DNA from: Bacillota bacterium
Lineage (GTDB): Bacteria; Bacillota; Clostridia; Acetivibrionales; DSM-1351
Length of the DNA stretch: 56,488 nt
Direction: 5' to 3'
NCBI GenBank assembly: GCA_023416275.1
Contig: JAEZIB010000166.1
Location: forward strand, 1-56,488
In this document: positions 39,659 to 48,109 of the stretch, piece by piece
Position numbering within the stretch: the first letter of the stretch is position 1
Layout: each line of letters starts with the position of its first letter
Notes under the pieces: model-generated
What the model saw: the letters and a program-made list of their open reading frames with translations, nothing else
Told to the model about the DNA's origin: nothing
The model's database searches: none
Made by a program: the position numbers and the translations under genes

Positions 39659-40936
39659 TTAAACATTCAGCCCGTTCTCCATAAATACATCTATAATAGC
39701 CTGTTTTATAATTCTACAGCCTGTTTGTAATAATTCCATTTCTATTGTAAGAGGAGGCATTATTTTAAGTACTGTGTCATTGCGTCCTACTCTTTCAATA
39801 ATCAATCCAAATTCAAAACAACGTTTAGCTATCTGTTTTGAAATTTCTGCTCCTCCAACATCTGAAAAATCAATGCCCCAAACCATACCGATCCCTCGAA
39901 CATCCAGCAGATTATGTAAAGTTAAAATTTCATTTGTCAAATAATTCTTAATGAAATCAGATTTTTCTTGAACATCTTTTTGCAAATTGAACTCTTCCCA
40001 ATATTCGAGAGCTCTCTGAGCACCTATGAAAGCCAACTGGTTTCCTCTGAATGTTCCGTTGTGCTCCCCTGGCTGCCAAATATCATGTTCACGCTTCATC
40101 AATAAAAGTGACATTGGAAATCCGTACCCACTTATAGATTTAGAAAGTAAAACAATATCTGGAACAATTTCAGCTCTATCAAATGAAAAGAATGTTCCTG
40201 TCCTTCCACACCCAGCTTGAATATCATCACAGATAAGTAAAATGTCATTCCTCTTACATAGATCGCTCAATCTCCGAATCCAATCAGTACTCGCAATATT
40301 TATTCCACCTTCACACTGTATGGTTTCAAAAATTATTGCTGCTGGCTTTTCTATTCCACTATTTGCATCATTTAATACATTATCAATATAGTCTATGGTA
40401 TCGAAACTTTTCATAAATTTATACGGATATGGCATAAATGTAACATTAGGAAGCTGAACCCCAGCACCCAAACGATTCTGAATATTACTGGTTGCAGCAA
40501 GACTTCCTAGTGTCATTCCATGAAATCCCCCCATAAAGGAGAATATTCCTGCTCTCCGCTTGATTTTTCTTGCGAGCTTTAGTGCCGCTTCAACTGCATT
40601 TGTTCCAGTAGCACCGCAAAATTGAATTTTATAGTCTAATCCCCTCGGATTCAATATACTTTCATTAAATTTGTTTATGAAATCCCGCTTAGCTACTGTA
40701 TACATATCCAAACCATGCATAATCCCATCCGAATTGAAATACGACAATATTTTTTCTTTAATAAAATCGTTATTATGTCCATAGTTAAGAGCTCCAGCAC
40801 CTGCAAAGAAATCAATATAGTCTCGCCCCTCTTCTGAGTATATTACTGCATTTTTGGCTTTATTAAAAACAGCATTAAAGCTTCTACAATACGACCTAAC
40901 ATTTGATTCGTACAAATCAAATAAATCTGTTGTCAT
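39659..40936 (-). CDS. Class III aminotransferase, EctB-type diaminobutyrate--2-oxoglutarate transaminase
   Basis: 425 aa; ATG at 40936 follows GAGGAGGG. A PLP-dependent fold type I enzyme, very close to EctB/Dat: FFAGAGALNYGHN near the N-terminus, CGATGTNAVEAALKLARK, the DDIQAGCGRTG segment, the Schiff-base Lys in LSKSISGYGFP, and PGEHNGTFRGN. The family converts aspartate 4-semialdehyde plus glutamate to L-2,4-diaminobutyrate. There are no ectA or ectC genes next to it, so an ectoine role is unlikely. It lies between AT-ER and the first PKS gene, which suggests it makes a precursor for the assembly line. Neither of the two readable A-domain codes (Gly, Thr) fits diaminobutyrate. It may serve the unusual starter A domain, a module outside the window, or a different amination. 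The family call is secure; the substrate in this pathway is inferred. Confidence 0.9.
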   Translation of the reverse strand: MTTDLFDLYESNVRSYCRSFNAVFNKAKNAVIYSEEGRDYIDFFAGAGALNYGHNNDFIKEKILSYFNSDGIMHGLDMYTVAKRDFINKFNESILNPRGLDYKIQFCGATGTNAVEAALKLARKIKRRAGIFSFMGGFHGMTLGSLAATSNIQNRLGAGVQLPNVTFMPYPYKFMKSFDTIDYIDNVLNDANSGIEKPAAIIFETIQCEGGINIASTDWIRRLSDLCKRNDILLICDDIQAGCGRTGTFFSFDRAEIVPDIVLLSKSISGYGFPMSLLLMKREHDIWQPGEHNGTFRGNQLAFIGAQRALEYWEEFNLQKDVQEKSDFIKNYLTNEILTLHNLLDVRGIGMVWGIDFSDVGGAEISKQIAKRCFEFGLIIERVGRNDTVLKIMPPLTIEMELLQTGCRIIKQAIIDVFMENGLNV

Positions 40937-41050
40937 TCAATAATCCCTCCTCAAAATGCATTCATTTATCTTAAATATTTTTGCTACCCCACCGTAGTTA
41001 ATGATATTATTTAATCGCTATCGTTAACATAATTTCCTTGATTTATTATA

Positions 41051-43345
41051 TTAAGATGGGATCATTTTGCTAAAACACTTTCTTAATGATTCTGCGGCTT
41101 CTTTCATCAGAATTATGCCAATTTCTTCTACATGCCTGTTTTTCCAATTCTCAACATCAGTTCCTTTAACCCACTGGTTAAAAGCTCCGAGTGCTGAACT
41201 GCAAAGAATCTGATAATTTACCCTGTTTTCTTCACTACCGCTAATTGCCAAATCTTCAGCATATTTAAAATAGCACTTAAATATTAATTTCATTTTATAC
41301 TTAGGGTCATTTTCTAATCTTTTAATCTCTTGTTCAGGCAGAAGTTCCTTTAATTCTCTATACACATCGTTAAAACTTCTTTTAAAATATTTGTCCTGAA
41401 TCTGTCTTTTTGTTTTCTCATTTATCTCCTCTATGGAGTTATACATTCGGTATAGTTCATAAAGTTTTGTGGCTCGTGCAGGAAAAAATAATCCTTTTTT
41501 AAGAACCTGAACCTTTCCGCCTATTTCAAACGTATCTCCTGATGGAACATACTCAGTATCTTGAACATTCATTTTTTGAAGCATGTCTTTAACCTGACTG
41601 CTGATTTTCGCCTCAATAGTACATTGGTTGATTGAGCCCGTTAGTATGAAGTCCGCTCCAAGGACGAACGCTGCTGCCACCGCTTCAGGAGTACCTATTC
41701 CCCCCGCTGCTCCAACTCTTATTTTTTTATGGTAATTATATTTCTTCATTATTTCATCTCGTAATTTTAACATTACAGGCATCAAAGAATATGATACCCC
41801 ACAGCCCATATACCACCCAGCCTCAACACATATATCATCAGCCATTGGTACTTCTTTAGCCATCTCAGCTTCTTTAGCAGTTATTTTTCCTTCTACTAAC
41901 AATTTATTTATCATATATTCACTCACAGGACTCATGAACATCTCAGCAATTTCAGGCCTTGATACCTTGGCAATAATTCTATTTGTTGAAACAATTTTAC
42001 CAGAATTATCTTTTTTCAAACCTTCAAGCTTATATCTAACAATAGCAGGTGTAAGACTCATATATGCAGATACTTCAATACATTTAATTCCAGTTTCTAG
42101 CAACACACCTACTATTTTATCCTCCATATCAGGATTTGAATAATTGTAAGTCAAATTCACGCCGTAGGGCTCATAACTTGCCAGATTCCTCTGAATATAA
42201 CCTATGTCATCTCTTATCTTATCAATTGAAAGCTCTCCGGTGCCCAAAAACCCCATCATCCCATTTTTCCCTAGTTTGATAATCATTTCTTTAGAAGATA
42301 TACCCCTATGCATTCCACCAGCTAAATATGCATATTTCAAATTATAGTCCTTCTTGAATTCATCACATCCGAGAAATTGGGCTGCAAGCAATGAAGTATT
42401 TTCAACCTCTGCAGGATAATTTTCATCACATTGCTCACCTGATATATCAGTCTTCGCCTTATTATCAATATATTCCTCATCTTCTACTATAAGCGGAACA
42501 GCTTCTCTTTTGATACTTTGCACCAAACCAGCAACAACAGTTCCAGGACCAACTTGGGTAATCTCAACATCACCATTTCCCATTATGTATCTAATGCTGT
42601 CATTCCACATTACAGAGCTTGTTATTTGATCTGACATATTCTCTTTTATTTCTGATGTTTTATAAGGTCTTGAAGTTTTATTGGAAATAACGATGATTTT
42701 TGGTGGATTAAAATGAAACTGTTTAATATATTCACTAAACAATATTTTAGAATCTTCCATATATCTGGAATGAAATGCACCACTAACTTTTAGAATAACA
42801 TAATTTTTGGCTCCTGCAGCCTCAAAGACCGATTTTGCTCGTTCAATATCCTCTTTGAGTCCTGATATTACAATTTGTGAATGTGTATTGATATTTGCAA
42901 TATCAATGCGTTCAAATCCGCCTTTTTTAAGAACTACCTTTATCTTATCCAAACTTAAACCTATGACTGCAGCCATCCCGCCACCTACGGCTGTACTCAT
43001 CAATTCCCCTCTGTATTTCACAATTTTCAATCCAGTTTCAAAATCGAAAATACCCGCTGCTAGAAGTGCGTTAAATTCTCCGAGACTGTGTCCTGCAACA
43101 AAATCAGGATATTTCCCTGTATCTTCGATTGATTTGAAATAAGTCAGTGCATTTACAACATATAATGCAGGTTGGGTGTATTGAGTCTGTCCAAGTTTAT
43201 TTTCCTTATCCTCAAGACATAGTTCCTTTATAGAGTAGCCCAGAATCTTATCTGCTTTTAAAGTTAAATCTTTAAAAGCATCAAATAATCCTTCTCCCAT
43301 TCCTCTATGCTGTGAACCTTGTCCTGGAAAAACATAAGCCAACAT
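41051..43345 (-). CDS. Free-standing trans-acyltransferase fused to a PfaD-type enoyl reductase (AT-ER)
   Basis: 764 aa; ATG at 43345 with a weak ribosome site. Residues 1-300 are a malonyl-CoA:ACP acyltransferase: FPGQGSQHRGMG at the start, the nucleophile in GHSLGE, and GAFHS, which in this family goes with malonyl specificity. Residues from about 320 to 760 are an FMN-dependent TIM-barrel reductase of the PfaD/PksE type: YLAGGMHRGISS, FLGTGELS, RVGAAGGIGTPEAVAAAF, ADFILTGSINQCT, FFPARATKLYELY. Fusions of this kind supply malonyl units in trans to PKS lines with no AT of their own and can also reduce enoyl intermediates in trans. None of the modules here has an integral ER, so this is the only visible enoyl reductase. 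It is transcribed with the downstream aminotransferase and PKS genes. Confidence 0.96.
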   Translation of the reverse strand: MLAYVFPGQGSQHRGMGEGLFDAFKDLTLKADKILGYSIKELCLEDKENKLGQTQYTQPALYVVNALTYFKSIEDTGKYPDFVAGHSLGEFNALLAAGIFDFETGLKIVKYRGELMSTAVGGGMAAVIGLSLDKIKVVLKKGGFERIDIANINTHSQIVISGLKEDIERAKSVFEAAGAKNYVILKVSGAFHSRYMEDSKILFSEYIKQFHFNPPKIIVISNKTSRPYKTSEIKENMSDQITSSVMWNDSIRYIMGNGDVEITQVGPGTVVAGLVQSIKREAVPLIVEDEEYIDNKAKTDISGEQCDENYPAEVENTSLLAAQFLGCDEFKKDYNLKYAYLAGGMHRGISSKEMIIKLGKNGMMGFLGTGELSIDKIRDDIGYIQRNLASYEPYGVNLTYNYSNPDMEDKIVGVLLETGIKCIEVSAYMSLTPAIVRYKLEGLKKDNSGKIVSTNRIIAKVSRPEIAEMFMSPVSEYMINKLLVEGKITAKEAEMAKEVPMADDICVEAGWYMGCGVSYSLMPVMLKLRDEIMKKYNYHKKIRVGAAGGIGTPEAVAAAFVLGADFILTGSINQCTIEAKISSQVKDMLQKMNVQDTEYVPSGDTFEIGGKVQVLKKGLFFPARATKLYELYRMYNSIEEINEKTKRQIQDKYFKRSFNDVYRELKELLPEQEIKRLENDPKYKMKLIFKCYFKYAEDLAISGSEENRVNYQILCSSALGAFNQWVKGTDVENWKNRHVEEIGIILMKEAAESLRKCFSKMIPS

Positions 43346-43513
43346 TTATCCATCACATCTTTCTTATCTAGAATTCTTACATGGAACTTTTATGCAATAA
43401 AAGCCAAAGTTAATCTGTTATGCCTAATAAAATCCATCAGCGTAAAATTAAACTATAATATCTCATTCTTTTTACAATAATTTCATCTATGATATGTTTA
43501 TTCCTTTTTTTAC

Positions 43514-43542
43514 AGTGTACTACAGCATATTACAGTTGTCAA
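43514..43542 (-). promoter_or_regulatory. Predicted sigma-A promoter upstream of AT-ER with phased TACAG repeats
   Basis: On the minus strand, TTGACA (43542-43537), a 17-base spacer and TACACT (43519-43514) form a near-consensus promoter. The implied transcript starts about 160 bases before the AT-ER ATG. The element TACAG occurs at 43511, 43521 and 43531 on the plus strand, exactly 10 bases apart, covering the -10 and the spacer. This looks like a binding site for a regulator contacting one face of the helix. No regulator gene is visible in the cluster part of the window. Confidence 0.6.
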
Positions 43543-43926
43543 CGCTTAGCTTATTTGCACTATTTTGTATGTCTTTTTTGTCGCTCTATAGGACTTATGT
43601 GCTGAAATCAATTGCTCTTAGCAAACTATTTAGCATGGATCTTGATAATAGAAAAAATGCGAGATCGCCTGTCTAGCCTTAGATATAGCTTGTTTAGACA
43701 CTGTTGGAAGCTTTAATTCGGGGAAGTCCATCTTAAATTGAGAATAATTAATGTATAAAGATTTCTTTGTGGAATGCATTATAAAATAAAACAAATTGGC
43801 AAAAGAAAGTTTCTAGATCAGGTAGAAGAATTTCCAATACAATAAGTATTTATAAAGTCTTTGGATTTAATCAATGCCTTCGATCCTTCTATAATAGATT
43901 TAAGTAATACTCTAGCTTTAATTATA

Positions 43927-43975
43927 TGCACCTCGCAATCAAATAGTTATATTCAATTGCGAGGCAGCATTTTTT
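43927..43975 (+). terminator. Stem-loop followed by T-run
   Basis: Arms CCTCGCAAT (43931-43939) and ATTGCGAGG (43956-43964), extended by TGC/GCA pairs, are followed on the plus strand by ATTTTTTG. It reads as a factor-independent terminator in the plus direction, although no plus-strand gene is visible upstream. On the minus strand the stem could still end or stabilise the UvrA-fusion message, whose stop codon lies about 100 bases upstream, but there is no T-run on that side. Confidence 0.5.
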
Positions 43976-44074
43976 GATTACCCTGCCAAGTACTTTTAAA
44001 GATATTTATAGTGTTTTTCTTAAGTTGACGACATTGCCTGTTTCACGGGTGATCTTGACTGTAAGGCTCGTCCC

Positions 44075-47000
44075 CTAGCAATTATTTATTTCAGCCTGGA
44101 ATGCCTTCTTTAAAGCTTGTCCAGTATAGCTTCTTTCGTAATTTACTAATTCCTCAGGTGAACACTGGGCAATTATTTCACCGCCTTCCTTACCGCCCTC
44201 TGGCCCTAAATCAATTACCCAGTCAGCACTTTTAATAACATCCAAATTGTGTTCAACAACAATAACAGTATGCCCTTGCGTAATAAGCCGATGGAGTATA
44301 TTCAGTAGATACTGAATATCAGCGAAATGTAGTCCTGTAGTTGGTTCGTCAAGTATATAAACCATTTTCCCGTTTGTTTTTCTACTAAGTTCTTTAGCAA
44401 GCTTGACTCTCTGTGCTTCTCCTCCGCTCAATGTAGTTGCACTTTGACCTAGCTTTATGTATTCTAATCCGACATCACAAAATGTCTGAAGAATTTTTAC
44501 TATTTCTCTGTTGTTTGAAAATAACTCCAATGCCTCATTTACATCCATATCTAAGACATCTGCAATGCTTTTACCTTTATATTTGACTGATAGAATATCT
44601 GACTTAAAGCGCTTTCCATTACATTCCGTACATGGTATCCAAACATCTGAAAGGAAATGCATTTCTATTTTTATCTGCCCCTGACCCTCACAGACTTCAC
44701 ATCTTCCCTTGTTAGAATTAAAGCTGAAATGTTCTTGGGTTAGCCCTTTACTCTTTGCAGTATCTGTGCTGGCAAAAACTTTTCTTATTTTATTAAACAA
44801 GTCAGTATATGTAGCAGGATTCGATCGAGGAGTACGCCCTATAGCAGCCTGAGAGACATTTATTACATTTTCAAAATAGTCATAACCCGTTATTTCTTCA
44901 TACTCTCCAACCTCTACATCGCTCTTGTTCAATAACTTCTCCAGTAATGGCTCTAGTGTTTTCCCTATTAGACTACTTTTTCCGCTCCCGCTTACACCTG
45001 TAATACAAGTAAAAGCTGTAACTGGAATTTTAGCTGTTACATTTTTCAAGTTGTTATGTTTTGCACCTTTAATTACTAGCCACTTATCCGTCAGCTTTCT
45101 TTCAGAATATTTCGCCTGTACTGCTACCTTTAATTCTCCGCTCAGATATTTTCCTGTAATTGAAGCCGGATTATTCATAACTTCCTCTGGAGTTCCTTGA
45201 GCCACTACTTTTCCTCCTAATATTCCTGCTTTAGGTCCTATATCTACAATCCAGTCTGCATTGCGCATTATTTCATCTTCGTGTTCAACAACCAAGACTG
45301 TATTATCCTGACTGCGCAACTTCATTAACGTCTTTATAAGATTAATTAAATTATGTGGGTGAAGCCCTATAGATGGCTCATCTAGTACATAAATAACTCC
45401 CACCATCCCACTACTTAGTTGACTTGCAAGACGAACTCTTTGCCCTTCCCCTCCTGATAATGTTGGTGCAGTTCTGTTTAAGGTCAAATAGTGAAGTCCT
45501 ACATCAATCAAAAATTTAAGTCTGTTATATACTTCAGTAATAAGTTCTTCACCGATTTTTAGTAAATTATCGTCAATATGCTCAGATACTTCTATTACCC
45601 ACTTTAACACCTCATCTATAGACAATGAATAAATTTCAGATATTGTACGCCCCCGTAATTTTACTGAGCGAGCTTCTTTACATAGTTTTGTTCCATTACA
45701 AGCTTGACAGGGAACAGTCTTCATGTATTGTCTATACTTTTTTATGCTATTCTCAGTTTCAGACTCATAATAAAGCCTTGTTAGTTCTGGAATGAGTCCT
45801 TTTACAGGTTTTAAAGTCTCTTTTAAACCTAATGTGGACTGATATTTAATTTTTTCTTCACCTGATCCGTAAAAAATAACTTTATGGAACCATTCAGGGA
45901 GGTCTTTCCAAGGTGTCTCAATATCCAAATTATAATGATTGAAGATTGGCTCAAGAGGTCCTGTAGGCCACGTAGTTTTATTAGTATCTCGCAGATTTCC
46001 AAACCATCTTATTGCACCATCCATTATTGACAAGTTTTCATCTTCTAATAAAAGCTCAACTTCCATCGATTGTTTTACACCCAAACCACCGCATTCAGGG
46101 CACATTCCTAAAGGAGTATTGGAGCTAAAATGCTGTGAACTCATTTCAGGAAAGCTTGAATGACAGCGAGGGCATAGTAAATTTGTGGTAAATAATAGCC
46201 TCTCTCCATTACTTCTTTCTACTGTCAGAGTACCCCTTCCTTCCTTTAAAAGAGTCCTAATGTGCTCTGTCAATTTTTCTATAAATGCTACTTCATTGGA
46301 TTTATCTTCAGGTATATTAAAGGTATTACCTACCAAGTCTACACTAACTTTCTCATTTCCTGCTGATGGTCTTATCTGATCAATTTTCTCAACTTTACCG
46401 TTTATTCTTAAATAAGAAATATTCTCTATCTGAATCTTTTCTAGAATATAGCTCCAATCCCCAGAGTAATTTATAATTAGTGGTGCAAACAATGAAAATT
46501 CTTCTCCTAATACTAGGTTTTTATAAAGTGTACTTGCTATTTCCCTTGGTGTCTGTGGGCATATATTGGTACCACACTTCATACATTTGGGCGTTCCAAT
46601 CCTTGAATACATCAATCGCAAATAATCTGAAATTTCCGTTATAGTTCCTACAGTAGATCTTGGATTATTTCCTAGTGTTTTTTGCTCTATGGCAATAGCC
46701 GGGCTCAGTCCATAAATAAAGTCAACTTTGGGTTTTTCTGTCTTTTCCATATATCTTCTAATATATGGAGATAGTCCCACAACAAATCGCCTCTGCGCTT
46801 CTGCAAAAATCGTATCAAATACCAGCGTTGATTTCCCGCTGCCACTTACTCCAGTAAAAACTATAAGTTTATTTTTAGGAATAGAAATATCAATATTTTT
46901 TAAATTATGTTGCGCTGCACCTTCAATTAATATTTTATCAGTATCCAGTTTAATTTCTTCGCTTTGCTTTGGTTTGAAATCCCTTACCTTTACAGTATTC

Positions 47001-47932
47001 AACTCCATAATAGTTAAACTGCTATTATCATCTGTATACTCTACATCTAGAGAATTATTATCCCTTACGTCTAATTTTGTTCTCACAGGTGCATATAATG
47101 AACTGTCAGTTTCAAAAAGTGTGCGCAATTCATTAAAAGTATCACTATCCCCAGCTATTACTCTTGAAATATCATCTAACTTGTCGTATTCAGTCTTTGT
47201 TATGTCTTTTCTAGAACGGAATCCCCAAAGGTTGTCCCATGGCAATACCTCATATTTATTTAGTGAAACAAAATTTCGAATAAGGTTTCCTCTAATAAAT
47301 CCTAGACCAGAATTATTGCCATAGCCAAACATGCTATCATCAAGCTGCTTGTTAGCACATCCAATCCATACATCTTCAGACTTATAATATTTACCTTCAG
47401 GTATATTGTATGGATCAAAGTCCAAATGAAGATAATCCTGTAAGACAGGATCAATTGAAGCATCCACCTTTACCCATCGTCCAGCCCCCCCATGCCAATA
47501 CTCACATATCCAATGTGATGGACAGAAGCTGTCCTGACTAGTATATGAAGAAAATCCACATAAAACTCTTGATGGAACACCTTTACTTCTTAGTATAGAG
47601 CAAAGAACAACAGCAAAATCACGTGAATTTGCAAATAATCGTTCAAAAGGTTTTCTTTGGGTACATAGATCTGATCCATTTATTTGAAGAACCCGCTCCA
47701 ACATTTTTGAAACAAACAATAGATAACTTTCGTCTTTTCTTTGATTAGGCATTTTTATACCATATAGGTCTGGATATTCAGAATTAATCATAAATCTATG
47801 TAGTGTCTCACAAATTATTCTTAGTTTCTTTGGCACATCATCAAATAGATAGCTTAGATTTAAGGGATCAGTTATTATACTATGGCTTTGATAAAAGTTC
47901 TTCATTTTAATATTTATCTGATAGTTATTCAT
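44075..47932 (-). CDS. Transglutaminase-like domain fused to a UvrA paralogue (probable self-resistance ATPase)
   Basis: 1285 aa; ATG at 47932 preceded by AAGGAGGG. Residues 1 to about 300 match a bacterial transglutaminase-like domain, including GVPSRVLCGF, the His of SHWICEYW, the Asp of WVKVDAS and the distal LGFIRGNLIRNF. The nucleophile position usually read as NCRDF is NSRDF, so the catalytic Cys is Ser. Residues from about 335 to 1285 are a complete UvrA-like protein: Walker A motifs GVSGSGKST and GVSGSGKSS, signatures TLSGGEGQRVRLA and TLSGGEAQRVKLA, and Cys-pair zinc sites (CMKCG, CPRC...CPEC, CEVC...CTEC). UvrA paralogues in antibiotic clusters (DrrC of daunorubicin, Ecm16 of echinomycin) protect producers from DNA-binding products. 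That role is inferred here from family and context. A housekeeping UvrA would not normally carry this fusion or sit here. Confidence 0.93.
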   Translation of the reverse strand: MNNYQINIKMKNFYQSHSIITDPLNLSYLFDDVPKKLRIICETLHRFMINSEYPDLYGIKMPNQRKDESYLLFVSKMLERVLQINGSDLCTQRKPFERLFANSRDFAVVLCSILRSKGVPSRVLCGFSSYTSQDSFCPSHWICEYWHGGAGRWVKVDASIDPVLQDYLHLDFDPYNIPEGKYYKSEDVWIGCANKQLDDSMFGYGNNSGLGFIRGNLIRNFVSLNKYEVLPWDNLWGFRSRKDITKTEYDKLDDISRVIAGDSDTFNELRTLFETDSSLYAPVRTKLDVRDNNSLDVEYTDDNSSLTIMELNTVKVRDFKPKQSEEIKLDTDKILIEGAAQHNLKNIDISIPKNKLIVFTGVSGSGKSTLVFDTIFAEAQRRFVVGLSPYIRRYMEKTEKPKVDFIYGLSPAIAIEQKTLGNNPRSTVGTITEISDYLRLMYSRIGTPKCMKCGTNICPQTPREIASTLYKNLVLGEEFSLFAPLIINYSGDWSYILEKIQIENISYLRINGKVEKIDQIRPSAGNEKVSVDLVGNTFNIPEDKSNEVAFIEKLTEHIRTLLKEGRGTLTVERSNGERLLFTTNLLCPRCHSSFPEMSSQHFSSNTPLGMCPECGGLGVKQSMEVELLLEDENLSIMDGAIRWFGNLRDTNKTTWPTGPLEPIFNHYNLDIETPWKDLPEWFHKVIFYGSGEEKIKYQSTLGLKETLKPVKGLIPELTRLYYESETENSIKKYRQYMKTVPCQACNGTKLCKEARSVKLRGRTISEIYSLSIDEVLKWVIEVSEHIDDNLLKIGEELITEVYNRLKFLIDVGLHYLTLNRTAPTLSGGEGQRVRLASQLSSGMVGVIYVLDEPSIGLHPHNLINLIKTLMKLRSQDNTVLVVEHEDEIMRNADWIVDIGPKAGILGGKVVAQGTPEEVMNNPASITGKYLSGELKVAVQAKYSERKLTDKWLVIKGAKHNNLKNVTAKIPVTAFTCITGVSGSGKSSLIGKTLEPLLEKLLNKSDVEVGEYEEITGYDYFENVINVSQAAIGRTPRSNPATYTDLFNKIRKVFASTDTAKSKGLTQEHFSFNSNKGRCEVCEGQGQIKIEMHFLSDVWIPCTECNGKRFKSDILSVKYKGKSIADVLDMDVNEALELFSNNREIVKILQTFCDVGLEYIKLGQSATTLSGGEAQRVKLAKELSRKTNGKMVYILDEPTTGLHFADIQYLLNILHRLITQGHTVIVVEHNLDVIKSADWVIDLGPEGGKEGGEIIAQCSPEELVNYERSYTGQALKKAFQAEINNC

Positions 47933-47976
47933 ATTGCCCTCCTTAGACTTAAGTTTATAAACTGTAAAGCGTCTAA

Positions 47977-48005
47977 TTTATAAGTTATTACATATATATA
48001 GTCAA
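47977..48005 (-). promoter_or_regulatory. Predicted sigma-A promoter for the UvrA-fusion gene
   Basis: On the minus strand, TTGACT (48005-48000), a 17-base spacer and TATAAA (47982-47977) lie about 45 bases before the start codon. The -35 hexamer sits inside the lower arm of the long inverted repeat at 47999-48046, so anything that binds or folds the repeat would touch this promoter. Confidence 0.6.
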
Positions 48006-48046
48006 GCATCTCTAATCTCAGAACATAGATTAAAGATGCTTGACTA
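47999..48046. other. Long inverted repeat between the MATE and UvrA-fusion genes
   Basis: Perfect 13-base arms TAGTCAAGCATCT (47999-48011) and AGATGCTTGACTA (48034-48046). After one mismatch, TAATCT and AGATTA continue the pairing around an 8-base loop, so about 19 of 20 positions pair. It follows the MATE stop by about 60 bases. There is no clear T-run in the minus direction, so it is either a terminator with a weak tail, an mRNA-stabilising hairpin, or an operator. Confidence 0.7.
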
Positions 48047-48109
48047 TTATTAATAATTATTTCTATATACACTACAAGTTGTTACGTTCAATATAGCAGA
48101 CTCTGCTTA

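Larger units (their letters stand above)
43346..44074. other. 729-bp non-coding gap between the UvrA fusion and AT-ER
   Basis: No convincing gene; the short open frame at 43494-43676 has no recognisable sequence. The gap holds the AT-ER promoter near its left end and a hairpin at 43927-43975 near its right end. It separates the resistance/export/tailoring half of the cluster from the assembly-line half, so the two halves are probably separate transcription units. Confidence 0.6.

Noticed and set aside
41000..41035. Inverted repeat GTTAATGAT/ATCGTTAAC as a terminator after AT-ER
   Set aside because: The stem is short with a mismatch, has no T-run in the minus direction, and the downstream aminotransferase is most simply co-transcribed.
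43494..43676. 60-aa plus-strand open frame in the AT-ER upstream gap
   Set aside because: It overlaps the AT-ER promoter, has no ribosome site and no recognisable motif; composition is that of AT-rich non-coding DNA.
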